Source: JAZKDW01 sp040387375
GTDB lineage: Bacteria; Pseudomonadota; Gammaproteobacteria; Burkholderiales; Burkholderiaceae_D
Reading direction: 5' to 3'
Length of the DNA: 64,000 nucleotides
NCBI GenBank assembly: GCA_040387375.1
Contig: JAZKDW010000023.1
Location: 60,109 to 124,108, forward strand
The notes under the pieces were generated by a model. It was given only the letters and a program-made list of their open reading frames with translations. It ran no database searches and was not told the DNA's origin. The first letter of the stretch is position 1; each line of letters begins with the position of its first letter. The translations under genes and the position numbers were made by a program. Of this stretch, positions 41,217 through 49,342 are shown piece after piece.

Positions 41217-42557
41217 TCAAAGGCCGGATGGATAGGTCTCCGGTATTTCCGCATGTGTCCAGTGCGGTGACGGATCGAGCGGCTTGACCGCGCTGGTGCG
41301 GTCGACATGGATCACGACGTCGAACTGGTTCGCCATGTCGGCATGGAAGTAATGACTGGCGCGCTCGGTTTGCGGCAGATAGATGACGCCAATCGCGCGT
41401 TCCAGGCGGCGGCTGGTGAGCGCGGCGGATGTTGACTCGCCAGTACGGATCGGCAGCATGAAGTCTCCCAACCCGCTGTCGTGGAACAGTCCTTCATAAC
41501 TGTCCTGCCTTGCCGGAACGACGTTTTTCAATTCGGCAGGCGCATCCCAGTCCGATGCGGCGGTCACGGTGCCGGCATGCGTGGTGAAACCGATCAGGCA
41601 GGTTTCTTCCGGCGCATGACGTTCGCGCACCAACTGGCCAAGATTGAGTTGCCCGTGCTGCCCCATCTCGGTGGCGCGGGCGTCGCCGATGTGCGAGTTG
41701 TGGGCCCAGACGATGATCTTTGCGCGGCTGCCTTTATGCCTGCCGATATGCTCGCGCAGCGCATCCAGTGTTTCCGCCATGTGAGTGTCGCGCACATTCC
41801 ATGATTCATCGCGGCTGCGGAACATCGAGCGGTAATAGGTTTCGGCGTTTTTGGCGACACGCGCATTCTGCTGCGCATAAAACAATTCGTCCGATGCGCT
41901 CTTCTCGTCGTCGGAAAGATACTGGCTGGACTGGCTGACCAGGTCCGACAGCTGCCGCACCACTTCATCTTCGCAGTTTTCCTGCATGCCGTAAGTGGTG
42001 GCGTAGCCGTAGTGCTGCGGGTCGTCCGAAATCTGGTCGAAGCAGCTGTAACGCTCGCGCGCCCGCTGCGCCGCTTGCGGATCGACGCGGTCCAGGTAAC
42101 GTGTCACGGCATCCATCGACTTGCGCAAGCTGTACAGGTCGAGTCCGAAAAATCCCGCACGCCACGCGGTCTGGTCAATGTTCTGGTTATGCATGCGCAT
42201 CCAGTACACCAGCTCGACGATTTCGGTATTGCGCCACATCCATTGCGGGAAGCGCTGGAAGCCGGAGAGCGCTTCATCCGCCGTCTGGTCATGCCCTGAC
42301 CACTGCACGAACCGGCTGACGCGCAGCGCATCTGGCCAGTCGGCTTCGACGGCAATCGCGTCAAAACCTTTTTCTTCGATGAGGCGCTTGCTGATTTCGG
42401 CGCGCATGCGATAGAACTCGCGCGTGCCATGGGTTGCTTCGCCCAGCAGCACGATCGACGCGTCATTGACCTGTTGCAGTACATGGTCGAAAGTATCGTC
42501 CGGCCGGATAAGTTGCGCGTCTTCCCGCAGCGCGTCGAGCGTAAATTGGTCTGCCAT
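41217..42557 (-). CDS. Erythromycin-esterase-like protein
   Basis: This 446-residue cytoplasmic protein belongs to the erythromycin esterase/Ere superfamily: VLLGEATHGTREFYRMRAEI (Glu and His of the proposed catalytic site) at about residue 38, 'AIAVEADWPDALRV', and 'IIVWAHNSHIGDARATEMG' with the second His. ATG 42557 has GGGGAA upstream; the longer frame to 42602 is rejected. Family members of this subgroup occur in stress islands and are not shown to hydrolyse macrolides. It lies beside usp genes and directly downstream of a repeat array. Confidence 0.88.
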   Translation of the reverse strand: MADQFTLDALREDAQLIRPDDTFDHVLQQVNDASIVLLGEATHGTREFYRMRAEISKRLIEEKGFDAIAVEADWPDALRVSRFVQWSGHDQTADEALSGFQRFPQWMWRNTEIVELVYWMRMHNQNIDQTAWRAGFFGLDLYSLRKSMDAVTRYLDRVDPQAAQRARERYSCFDQISDDPQHYGYATTYGMQENCEDEVVRQLSDLVSQSSQYLSDDEKSASDELFYAQQNARVAKNAETYYRSMFRSRDESWNVRDTHMAETLDALREHIGRHKGSRAKIIVWAHNSHIGDARATEMGQHGQLNLGQLVRERHAPEETCLIGFTTHAGTVTAASDWDAPAELKNVVPARQDSYEGLFHDSGLGDFMLPIRTGESTSAALTSRRLERAIGVIYLPQTERASHYFHADMANQFDVVIHVDRTSAVKPLDPSPHWTHAEIPETYPSGL

Positions 42558-42628
42558 GGCTGGTTCCCCGCATGTGACTATCTTGCTTAGATCGATGTGC
42601 ACGCTGGTAGTTCAGGCTAGGCGGCATC

Positions 42629-42800
42629 GTAGGGTGTAATAAGCGATGTAGGGTGTAATAAGCGATGTAGGGTGTAATAAGCGCAGCGCATTACACCGTG
42701 CAGCGTTCGCAACTGCCGACAGTGATCGAACATGGTGTAATGCGCTGCGCTTATTACACCCTACGAAATTACACCCTACGAAATTACACCCTGCGCAATT
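42629..42800. repeat. REP-like palindromic array: three 19-bp tandem units plus 31-bp inverted repeat
   Basis: Tandem units of GTAGGGTGTAATAAGCGAT start at 42629, 42648 and 42667 (third truncated). From the third unit a perfect 31-bp inverted repeat extends: 42667-42697 with 42734-42764, 36-nt spacer. Two further 15-bp units ACACCCTACGAAATT follow (42756-42785) and a variant to 42800. This resembles REP/BIME repeats with GTAGGGTG…CACCCTAC heads, which are mobilised in trans by RAYT transposases. The array occupies the start-to-stop gap between two genes and supplies the last codons and stop of pabBC. Confidence 0.85.
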
Positions 42801-44646
42801 CCTCCCCCTTCATTTCCAGCGTCGCCGGCAATGCGCCGCGCAGCGCATTGCACACCACGATGTCTTCTGCCGCGTACAGATCGTCCAGTGTCAGCCGCCG
42901 TTCCTGCGCGTTCCACGCCGGATCGGCCAGCAGCACTGTCCGCATCACGCCAGGCAGCACCCCGATACCCAGCGGTGGTGTGTACCAGCGGCCGTTGAGC
43001 TTGATAAATACATTGCTGCGTGCGCCCTCGGTCAATTCGTCCCTGGTGTTACAGAACAGCACATCGAACGCGCCCTGCGCTTCTGCCGCACGCCATGCGG
43101 CATCGTAGCGTGCGCGCAGCGTGCTCTTGTGGCGCAGGAACAAGTCGCCGGCCTCGGTACGCTGCGGCGACAGCCACAAACGCACCGGCAACGGCAACGG
43201 TGTCAGCGGCGCGTGCTGCACGTTGACGGCGCCCGCCTGGTTCAATGCCAGACGCAGGCGATGGTTGCCTTCGGCGGGCAGGGCGGCACAGGTGCGCAAC
43301 AGGATCTCACGCAGATTTTTTTCATCGAGAACGAAGCCGAAATAGGCCGCCGATGCCCGCAGGCGCTGCAGATGCAAATCGAGATGGCGGCAGCCGCCGG
43401 CGCGTGTTGCAAACATTGTTTCGAACAACTCGAACGCATTTTCCAGTCCCGTCAGGAATTGCGCTTTCAGCTGGCACTCCGCATATTCGTCGTCCGCATC
43501 GCTGTCGTGCGTAATGCCGGCCCCGACGCCCATTTCACCAGCGCGCACGCCGTCGGCGCCGGGGGCCTCCAGCATCAACGTGCGGATCGGCACCGACAGG
43601 CAGAAGTCGCCGATGCCGTGCCCCGCAGCGGCCGCATCCAGCCAGCCGATCGCGCCGGTGTAGATGCCGCGGGCATCAGGCTCGAGCTCGCGGATGATCT
43701 GCATGGTGCGGCGCTTGGGTGCGCCGGTGATCGAGCCGCAGGGATAGAGCGCGCTGATCAGGCCGGCCAGGGTTACATCGTCCCGCAACTGCGCGTTCAC
43801 GGTCGACGTCATCTGCAATACGCTGCTGTAGGCGCTGACGTCGAACAGATGCGGCACCCGTACCGAGCCCAGTGTGGCGACTTTGCCGAGATCATTGCGC
43901 AGCAGGTCGACGATCATCAGGTTTTCCGCGCGGTTTTTTGGATCTGCCGCGAGCGCCGCCGCGCGCGCCGCGTCCTGTGCCGCATCGCCGCTGGCCGCCG
44001 CGGTGCCTTTCATGGGGCGCGCGGTCAGCTGGCCGCGCCGGTACCGCAGGAACAGTTCCGGCGACAGCGACAACACGGCGCGGCCATCCGGCAACGCGAT
44101 CAGTGCGCCGTAGGGAACCGGCTGCCGCGCGCGCAACGTGCGATATAGCGCGGGCAGCGAGCCATAGGCGTCGAAACGCAATCGAACCGTATAGTTGACC
44201 TGGTAGGTATCGCCCGCTTCGAGATAGTCGTGAATCCTTGCGAGCGCCTGCTGAAACTGCACACGGTCTACACTTGCCTGCAAGCCGCCGATGCCGGTGT
44301 GATTGTCCTGTCCGCCAAGCCAGGCGGTCACCTCGTCCGCGGACAGTCGTTCACAACGGTCGAACAACAACACTTGCGCCCACGCCGATTGCGCGGCGCG
44401 CGGCGCGATGGCGTGCAATTCAGCGCCAAGTTCATACGAAAACAGGATGATCGCATGTCGCCCCTGCTGCACTGCATGCTGCATGTCGTCGAGCAGGGCG
44501 GGCAAGCCGGCCGCCTGTTCGCAAGCAAGCGTGCCGGCATGGCGGGTATACAGCCGGGAGCGCGGATCGGCGGCGGTCGCGTCGCAATCATCGAGCAGCG
44601 CGAAGCATGCAGGCGAAGCCGGGTCGGGGAGTTCTGTTGACGGCAT
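42784..44646 (-). CDS. pabBC: Fused aminodeoxychorismate synthase component I / 4-amino-4-deoxychorismate lyase
   Basis: This 620-residue bifunctional folate enzyme has a PabB domain (about residues 1-370) with RPMKGTAAAS (the PIKGT-type active-site Lys), AENLMIVDLLRNDLGKV and 'YPCGSITGAPKRRTMQIIRELE'. An aminotransferase class IV PabC domain follows (about 400-620) with PLP Lys in HKSTLRARYD and 'ELTEGARSNVFI'. Together with an amidotransferase PabA it makes 4-aminobenzoate from chorismate. PabB-PabC fusions are frequent in betaproteobacteria. The C-terminal residues LRRV and the stop are encoded by the REP-like array, so the natural C-terminus may have been replaced. Confidence 0.93.
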   Translation of the reverse strand: MPSTELPDPASPACFALLDDCDATAADPRSRLYTRHAGTLACEQAAGLPALLDDMQHAVQQGRHAIILFSYELGAELHAIAPRAAQSAWAQVLLFDRCERLSADEVTAWLGGQDNHTGIGGLQASVDRVQFQQALARIHDYLEAGDTYQVNYTVRLRFDAYGSLPALYRTLRARQPVPYGALIALPDGRAVLSLSPELFLRYRRGQLTARPMKGTAAASGDAAQDAARAAALAADPKNRAENLMIVDLLRNDLGKVATLGSVRVPHLFDVSAYSSVLQMTSTVNAQLRDDVTLAGLISALYPCGSITGAPKRRTMQIIRELEPDARGIYTGAIGWLDAAAAGHGIGDFCLSVPIRTLMLEAPGADGVRAGEMGVGAGITHDSDADDEYAECQLKAQFLTGLENAFELFETMFATRAGGCRHLDLHLQRLRASAAYFGFVLDEKNLREILLRTCAALPAEGNHRLRLALNQAGAVNVQHAPLTPLPLPVRLWLSPQRTEAGDLFLRHKSTLRARYDAAWRAAEAQGAFDVLFCNTRDELTEGARSNVFIKLNGRWYTPPLGIGVLPGVMRTVLLADPAWNAQERRLTLDDLYAAEDIVVCNALRGALPATLEMKGEELRRV

Positions 44647-44780
44647 AGTGTGAACGAATGTGTGGAGGTGACCGGGTTGGAAGTGCTGCCAGTTGCCTAT
44701 GGTACAGCCTTATTCGGGCTGAACCAATTGCACTGGCTTGTGATCCTATATTGTCACTGGTCTTGATTGAGGAGGTGGAT

Positions 44781-45320
44781 ATGTCTGTCATTATTGCCGG
44801 CCATTTTGAAACGCAGCCACAAATCGAGGCGGCGATAGCGTCACTGGAGCAGGCGGGATTTCCCGCTGAAGCAATTGCATGGTTTTACGTCAATCCCCCC
44901 GGACAGCATGATGCCTATCCAATCGGAGGCGACCATGACAAGTCGCCGGGTGCGGAGAATACAGGCGCCGGGGCGGCAGCGGGTGTCGCGGCGGGCGCTA
45001 CCGCTGGCGTCGCCGCCATTCCCGTGCTCGGGCCGGCCGGACCGCTGGTGGGCGCCTATATCGGTTCGCTGATCGGCAGTCTTGCTTCGACCCGCGAAGA
45101 GGGTGATGCGCCGCAACCGGATGAGGCGCCGCAAGAACATCGGGCCGGGCTGATGCTCGCCGTTGCCGTGGACGATGCGAAAGCCCAACTCGCCGTCGAC
45201 GTGCTGGAACGCGCCGGCGCATCGGATATCGAAATTGCCGAAGGAACAATTAAAGACGGCGACTGGACTGACTTCGATCCGCTTGTGCCGCCACGTCTGT
45301 TAAAGCGCGGTTCTAAGTAA
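44781..45320 (+). CDS. Glycine-zipper protein with duplicated alpha/beta flanks (general-stress-like)
   Basis: This 179-residue protein has an N-terminal alpha/beta half ('VIIAGHFETQPQIEAAIASLEQAGFPAEAIAWF'), a Gly/Ala-rich hydrophobic centre with GAGAAAGVAAGATAGVAAIPVLGPAGPLVGAYIGSLIGSL (about residues 60-100, glycine zipper), and a C-terminal half ('GLMLAVAVDDAKAQLAVDVLERAGA') resembling the first. The layout recalls YflT/GSP17M-like general stress proteins. AGGAGG stands 8 nt before ATG 44781; the 41 codons upstream are rejected. It likely sits at the membrane. It is divergent from pabBC. Confidence 0.72.
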   Translation: MSVIIAGHFETQPQIEAAIASLEQAGFPAEAIAWFYVNPPGQHDAYPIGGDHDKSPGAENTGAGAAAGVAAGATAGVAAIPVLGPAGPLVGAYIGSLIGSLASTREEGDAPQPDEAPQEHRAGLMLAVAVDDAKAQLAVDVLERAGASDIEIAEGTIKDGDWTDFDPLVPPRLLKRGSK

Positions 45321-45398
45321 AATTTGCAGCGCCGCCGCAAGATGCACCGTTCAAGATGTACTGTTGAATTGCAACGATGCGACAGGACGGCGCTCCTG

Positions 45399-45821
45399 TT
45401 AATGTATGCTTGTATCCGTTGATTGCGAGCCGCTGCCATAATACGACTGGATTGAGCCGGCCCAAGTCTGGTCAGCCATGTCGGGCCAGTCGTCCTTGTC
45501 GAAACCCGGCGCATTCTTCAGTCGGTCCTTGGTCGCATTGAGCAGGAAGCGTTTGTTCACGGTGTCGAGTTTCAGTGCCTTCCATGGCACCGCAAACAGC
45601 TTTTCTCCCATCCCCAGGATACCGCCGAAGGACAGCACGGCATAAGCCACTGTGCCGTCGCGCATGTCCAGCATGATTTCCTTGATATCACCGAGGTATT
45701 CGTCGTTGATGCCATACACCTCTTCGCCAGTCAGCGTGCCAGCGCCCATCAGGATAGGGCCGGGTCCCGTACTCTTGCTCTTTTTGTATATTCCGTAGGT
45801 ATCTCGTTCCAGATAACTCAT
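45399..45821 (-). CDS. PRC-barrel domain protein
   Basis: This 140-residue soluble protein is a PRC-barrel: 'GEEVYGINDEYLGDIKEIMLDMRDGTVAYAVLSFGG' and 'EKLFAVPWKALKLDTVNKRFLL' are the beta-barrel signature. Relatives are common in stress and photosynthetic contexts, and bind partners rather than catalyse. AAGGAG precedes ATG 45821. A near-perfect ANR-type site, TTGAT-GCGG-GTCAA, is about 90 nt upstream, between this gene and dodecin. Confidence 0.88.
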   Translation of the reverse strand: MSYLERDTYGIYKKSKSTGPGPILMGAGTLTGEEVYGINDEYLGDIKEIMLDMRDGTVAYAVLSFGGILGMGEKLFAVPWKALKLDTVNKRFLLNATKDRLKNAPGFDKDDWPDMADQTWAGSIQSYYGSGSQSTDTSIH

Positions 45822-45904
45822 GCTGTTCTCCTTGTAGTGCGATGGGAATGAACCTGTTTTTTAGACCGGCTCGGCAGGAAAGTACATGGTTTCCGGGGCG
45901 GCAT

Positions 45905-45918
45905 TTGATGCGGGTCAA
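45905..45918. promoter_or_regulatory. Near-consensus ANR/DNR-type site
   Basis: TTGAT-GCGG-GTCAA differs from the perfect FNR palindrome by one base and matches the TTGAT-N4-GTCAA form reported for Pseudomonas ANR/DNR. It lies 84-97 nt upstream of the PRC-barrel gene and 135-148 nt upstream of dodecin, so it could serve either. Confidence 0.5.
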
Positions 45919-46052
45919 TTACTCGATGATGCGAACTGCGCTGTTATGCGTACCAGCGCACAGAGGAAAGATGCTTCAGGGAATAAGATCGTGATGGCGC
46001 TACCATTGCCAGCCAACCCCTCGTTAACCGACAAACCTGATTGGAATATTTC

Positions 46053-46262
46053 ATGTCTACCCATACCTACAAGATTATTGAACTGGTCGGATCGTCCCCC
46101 GTCGGCACCGATGATGCCATCCGCAATGCGATCACCAAAGCGGCGCTCACCGTCAAGCACATCGACTGGTTTGAAGTAACCGACACCCGCGGCCATATTG
46201 CCGATGGCAAGATCGCTCACTTTCAGGTGACGCTCAAGGCGGGATTCAGAATCGAAGAGTAA
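46053..46262 (+). CDS. Dodecin (flavin-binding storage protein)
   Basis: This 69-residue protein is a classic dodecin: MSTHTYKIIELVGSSPVGTD, 'AIRNAITKAALTVKHIDWFEVTDTRGHI' and 'KIAHFQVTLKAGFRIE'. The stacked Trp of the flavin pair is W36 region (HIDWFEV) and the conserved 'FQVTLKAGFRI' strand ends the fold. Dodecins form 12-mers that bind FMN or riboflavin and buffer free flavin. ATG 46053 is used; the TTG 12 nt upstream is not needed. It faces the PRC-barrel gene across a shared promoter region. Confidence 0.95.
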   Translation: MSTHTYKIIELVGSSPVGTDDAIRNAITKAALTVKHIDWFEVTDTRGHIADGKIAHFQVTLKAGFRIEE

Positions 46263-46411
46263 TTAGTGGGTATTTGGACCCCGGGACGACATAAAACTCT
46301 GGAAACAAGAACACCAATACCGGTATCAGGATAAAATCTCCGCAATTTTGCCTTGGGCTGAATGGCGTTGCCGTTCGGCCGCCCACCCGGATCGCGGAGA
46401 CTCTCCAGAAA

Positions 46412-47356
46412 ATGCCGTCACTCAACACGCAGCCCACCGCTGCAACTGCGACAACACTTTCCCAGCGTTTGTGGAATGCGCCGGTGCTGCTGTTGATCAT
46501 TACCATCCTGCTGTGGTCGGGCAACGTTGTTGTCGGCCGCGGTGTGAGCGGCAGCGTGCCGCCAGTCGCACTGGCTTTCTGGCGCTGGACCGGCGCCTTC
46601 GGCCTGGTCATGCTGATGGCCGGCGGGCAGCTGCGGCGCGACATGCCTGTGCTGCTGAGCAAGTGGAAGGCACTGCTGGTGCTGGCGGCGTTCGGAATTG
46701 CAGGCTACAACACCTTGCTGTACGTCGGCCTGCAAACGACCACGGCGGTGAATGCCTTGTTGATGCAGTCGGCAATGCCGGTGCTGATCATCGCGTCAGG
46801 CTTTCTGCTATTCCGGGAACGGGTTAGTCTCATGCAAATCGGCGCCCTGATTATTTCGATCGCTGGCGTGCTGACGATTGCGGGCAAAGGTTCGCTCGAT
46901 GCCTTGCTGTCGCTGACCTTCAATGCCGGCGATCTCTGGATTTTTGCGGCGGTCATTACCTACGCAATTTATTCAACGCTGCTGCGCAAGCGTCCCGATA
47001 TCCATCCGATGAGCTTTCTCGGGGCCACGTTTGCGCTGGGCGCGCTGATGCTGCTGCCTTTTTACCTTGCCGAACTGCACGCCGGTCGTGAAATAAAAAC
47101 CAGCATCGGCACGATGGCGGCGATGATTTACACGTCCGTGTTTCCGGGGTTTCTGGCCTACCTGTGTTTTAATCGCGGCGTCGCGCTGATCGGCGCCAAC
47201 CGCGCCGGGCAGTACATGCATCTGATGCCTGTTTTCGGCAGCATTCTGGCGGTTATTTTTTTGGGGGAAAGTTTGTACCTGTACCACTTCATCGGCATCG
47301 GTCTGATTGCCGTGGGTCTGGTAGTCGCAGGTTTGGCGAAAGCGCCTGTCAAATAA
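46412..47356 (+). CDS. EamA/DMT-family transporter
   Basis: This 314-residue membrane protein has ten helices arranged as two five-helix EamA repeats ('LLWSGNVVVGRGVSGSVPPVALAFWRWTGAF' and 'IFAAVITYAIYSTLLRKRPDIHP'). The terminal 'MPVFGSILAVIFLGESLYLYHFIGIGLIAVGL' motif is characteristic of RhaT/EamA drug/metabolite exporters. The substrate is not predictable. The start is taken at ATG 46412; no strong ribosome binding site is visible. The gene converges with Hsp20 over a strong hairpin. Confidence 0.92.
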   Translation: MPSLNTQPTAATATTLSQRLWNAPVLLLIITILLWSGNVVVGRGVSGSVPPVALAFWRWTGAFGLVMLMAGGQLRRDMPVLLSKWKALLVLAAFGIAGYNTLLYVGLQTTTAVNALLMQSAMPVLIIASGFLLFRERVSLMQIGALIISIAGVLTIAGKGSLDALLSLTFNAGDLWIFAAVITYAIYSTLLRKRPDIHPMSFLGATFALGALMLLPFYLAELHAGREIKTSIGTMAAMIYTSVFPGFLAYLCFNRGVALIGANRAGQYMHLMPVFGSILAVIFLGESLYLYHFIGIGLIAVGLVVAGLAKAPVK

Positions 47357-47358
47357 AA

Positions 47359-47390
47359 ACGGAGGGGGAACAAATTTTTTCCCCCTCCGT
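47359..47390. terminator. Strong hairpin terminator between convergent genes
   Basis: ACGGAGGGGGAA (47359-47370) and TTCCCCCTCCGT (47379-47390) form a perfect 12-bp stem with an 8-nt loop, 2 nt after the EamA stop. On the minus strand a T-rich tract follows, so it is a proper terminator for Hsp20; on the plus strand it may only stabilise or weakly terminate. Confidence 0.85.
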
Positions 47391-47410
47391 CCACATTCCT
47401 GTTGCCGCGC

Positions 47411-47866
47411 TTACGCGGCTTGGCGTTCCACCAGTTGCACGTTGACGCCGCTGTCAATCGAGATCTTGCGCGGCTTCAATGCCTCGGGAACTTCCCGCAC
47501 CAGTTCGATATCGAGCAAGCCGTTATCGAGCCGGGCGCCGACGACCTTGACGTGGTCGGCGAGCTTGAAGCTGTGTTCAAAATCGCGCGCCGCGATGCCA
47601 CGGTGCAGGAAAGTTTGCCCGGACTCGTCTTTCTGCTTGCGGCCAACGATCTTGAGCGTGTCGTTCTCGGATTCGATTTCCAGTTCGGAGCGATCGAAGC
47701 CGGCCAGCGCCATGGTGATGCGGTATTTATCTTCCGCTACCAGCACAATGTTGTACGGCGGGTAGCTAGGCTGCGAGTCGGCGCGCTGCGCTTCATCGAA
47801 CAGATTGGCCAGACGGTCAAAACCGATTGCGGAACGGTAGAGGGGAGCAAAATCATAAGTACGCAT
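47411..47866 (-). CDS. ibpA: Small heat-shock protein IbpA-like (Hsp20)
   Basis: This 151-residue protein has a short IbpA-type N-terminus (MRTYDFAPLYRSAIGFDRLANLFDE) and an alpha-crystallin domain ('YPPYNIVLVAEDKYRITMALAGF', 'IVGRKQKD', 'FLHRGIAARDFEHSFKLADHVKVVGARLDNGLL'). The conserved A-x-L-x-NGLL motif is present, and the C-terminal extension has the 'RKISI' IxI-like motif. It holds unfolding proteins during heat stress. Its leader carries a ROSE-like thermometer and a sigma-32-like promoter, and a terminator follows, so it is a heat-controlled monocistron. Confidence 0.95.
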   Translation of the reverse strand: MRTYDFAPLYRSAIGFDRLANLFDEAQRADSQPSYPPYNIVLVAEDKYRITMALAGFDRSELEIESENDTLKIVGRKQKDESGQTFLHRGIAARDFEHSFKLADHVKVVGARLDNGLLDIELVREVPEALKPRKISIDSGVNVQLVERQAA

Positions 47867-47895
47867 GGATATATCCTTTTTAAATTAAGCGATAT
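47867..47895 (-). promoter_or_regulatory. ROSE-like RNA thermometer at the hsp20 ribosome binding site
   Basis: On the minus strand the Shine-Dalgarno AAGGA (plus 47874-47878) sits in AAGGATAT (47871-47878), which pairs with upstream ATATCGCTT (47887-47895) with one bulged G: the UCGCU anti-SD with an unpaired G that defines ROSE elements. Only an 8-nt AU-rich loop separates the arms, so it should melt on heating. ROSE thermometers commonly control ibpA-like genes in alpha- and gammaproteobacteria. Confidence 0.7.
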
Positions 47896-47932
47896 TGTTA
47901 AACAGACCTCAGGGTGAGCATCTGCTGTGCTT

Positions 47933-47962
47933 GATATACGACCAATGTTGTGATATTTCAAG
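47933..47962 (-). promoter_or_regulatory. Sigma-32-like heat-shock promoter of hsp20
   Basis: On the minus strand CTTGAA (plus 47957-47962) is an exact -35 for sigma-32. A -10-like CGTATATC (plus 47933-47940) lies 16 nt further, resembling but not matching CCCATNT. The position, about 70-95 nt before the start, allows a ROSE leader. The -10 is the weaker half of the assignment. Confidence 0.45.
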
Positions 47963-48038
47963 GCCTTGATATTTTCGCTATCAGCCCATATGTAATTGGG
48001 TTTTTTCCTCGCCGCCAATTTATGCAAGTTTAAAAAAG

Positions 48039-49220
48039 ATGAATGCAAGTCTTGCCTGGATCGACCGTTATTTCCCCGACACCATCAAAGTGGATACCCG
48101 CGAGAGACTGCGTTCTCTCCTTGGCGCGGTAATCGGCATTTTTCTTACCGGCGTGCTGTGCCAGTTCGCGATCGGTGCAAATCCGGCGCTGCCGTGGCTG
48201 GTGGCGCCGATGGGCGCGTCGGCAGTATTGCTGTTTGCGGTGCCGGCCAGTCCGCTGGCGCAGCCGTGGCCTGTCCTCGGCGGCAATATCATTTCCGCGC
48301 TGGTAGGCGTCACTTGCGCAAACATCATCGACTATCCGGTCGCGGCCGCCAGCATCGCCGTTGGCATCGCGATCGCGATGATGTTCGCGCTGCGCTGCAC
48401 CCATCCGCCCGGCGGCGCGGTGGCCTTGAGTACCGCGCTGGGAGGCCCGGCCATTGCGGAATACGGTTATGGATTTGTGCTGTCGCCGATCGCGCTCAAC
48501 ACTGTCCTGCTGCTGGTGGCTGCGGTCATTTACAACAAGTTATGCGGTCGCCGATATCCCCACCTCGGGATCCAGCATGTCAACGACCATCACACCGCGG
48601 ATGCCTTGCCGACCGAGCGGGTGGGCATCACGCCGGCCGATCTGGATGCGGTGCTGAGCCAATACAACGAAGTGCTCGACATCAGCCGCGATGACCTCGA
48701 AGAAATCATGGCGCGTACCGAGATGCATGCGTTTCATCGCCACTTCGGCGAAGTGCGATGCGGCGACGTGATGTCGCGCGATGTCGTGAAGGTGGAATTC
48801 GGCACCGAGCTGGAACCGGCGTGGCGCATGCTGCGCGACCATGCGATCAAGGCGCTGCCGGTGGTCAATCGCTTCAACCGCGTGATCGGCATCGTGACCC
48901 AGCATGATTTCATCAAACATTGCGACCTCGATGTCATGGATGGGTTTTCCGACCGGCTGCGCCGCTTCCTCAAGCGTACGCCGCACATGCATTCGGACAA
49001 GCCGGAGGTCGTGGGCCAGATCATGACGGCGCCCGTGAAGACGGCATCGATGGAGCAGTCGATCGCCAGCGTGGTGCCGCTGCTGTCGGATGCGGGCATA
49101 CACCATTTGCCGGTGGTGGATGGCAACCAGAGGCTGGTGGGGATATTGACACAGTCGGACCTGATCGCGGCCTTGTATCGGGTGCGGCTGGAGGAGACGG
49201 GGGTGCGGCGGGCTGCCTGA
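48039..49220 (+). CDS. HPP-family membrane protein with two CBS domains
   Basis: This 393-residue protein has an N-terminal HPP domain of four helices with the signature RCTHPPGGAVAL (about residue 124) and 'APMGASAVLLFAVPASPLAQPWPVLGGN'. Two C-terminal CBS domains (about 235-300 and 320-380: 'DVMSRDVVKVEFGTELEPAWRML', 'IMTAPVKTASMEQSIASVVPLLSDAGIHHLPVVDG') form a Bateman module that usually senses adenine nucleotides. Related HPP proteins are implicated in nitrite transport in plastids and cyanobacteria. Here nucleotide-gated anion movement is only an inference. It is divergent from hsp20. Confidence 0.9.
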   Translation: MNASLAWIDRYFPDTIKVDTRERLRSLLGAVIGIFLTGVLCQFAIGANPALPWLVAPMGASAVLLFAVPASPLAQPWPVLGGNIISALVGVTCANIIDYPVAAASIAVGIAIAMMFALRCTHPPGGAVALSTALGGPAIAEYGYGFVLSPIALNTVLLLVAAVIYNKLCGRRYPHLGIQHVNDHHTADALPTERVGITPADLDAVLSQYNEVLDISRDDLEEIMARTEMHAFHRHFGEVRCGDVMSRDVVKVEFGTELEPAWRMLRDHAIKALPVVNRFNRVIGIVTQHDFIKHCDLDVMDGFSDRLRRFLKRTPHMHSDKPEVVGQIMTAPVKTASMEQSIASVVPLLSDAGIHHLPVVDGNQRLVGILTQSDLIAALYRVRLEETGVRRAA

Positions 49221-49342
49221 CGTTCACGCAAGACAAAACAGTGTGCGTTTGTGTGGCTAAATCGTCCACTCGGCAATGCAGGTAAAGAGAATTCGATTAC
49301 AGTATCGACGCTAACTCAATAACAGTCGATCAAGCGGATTTC

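Noticed and set aside
42629..42800. CRISPR array
   Set aside because: Units are adjacent tandem copies and palindromes with no regular unique spacers and no cas genes nearby; REP-like is the better reading.
43129..44148. Plus-strand 339-codon gene inside pabBC
   Set aside because: Gln/Arg/Ala-rich shadow of a clear PabB-PabC fusion.
47933..47962. FNR site near hsp20
   Set aside because: TTGAT occurs but the second half-site is absent; a sigma-32-like promoter fits the position better.
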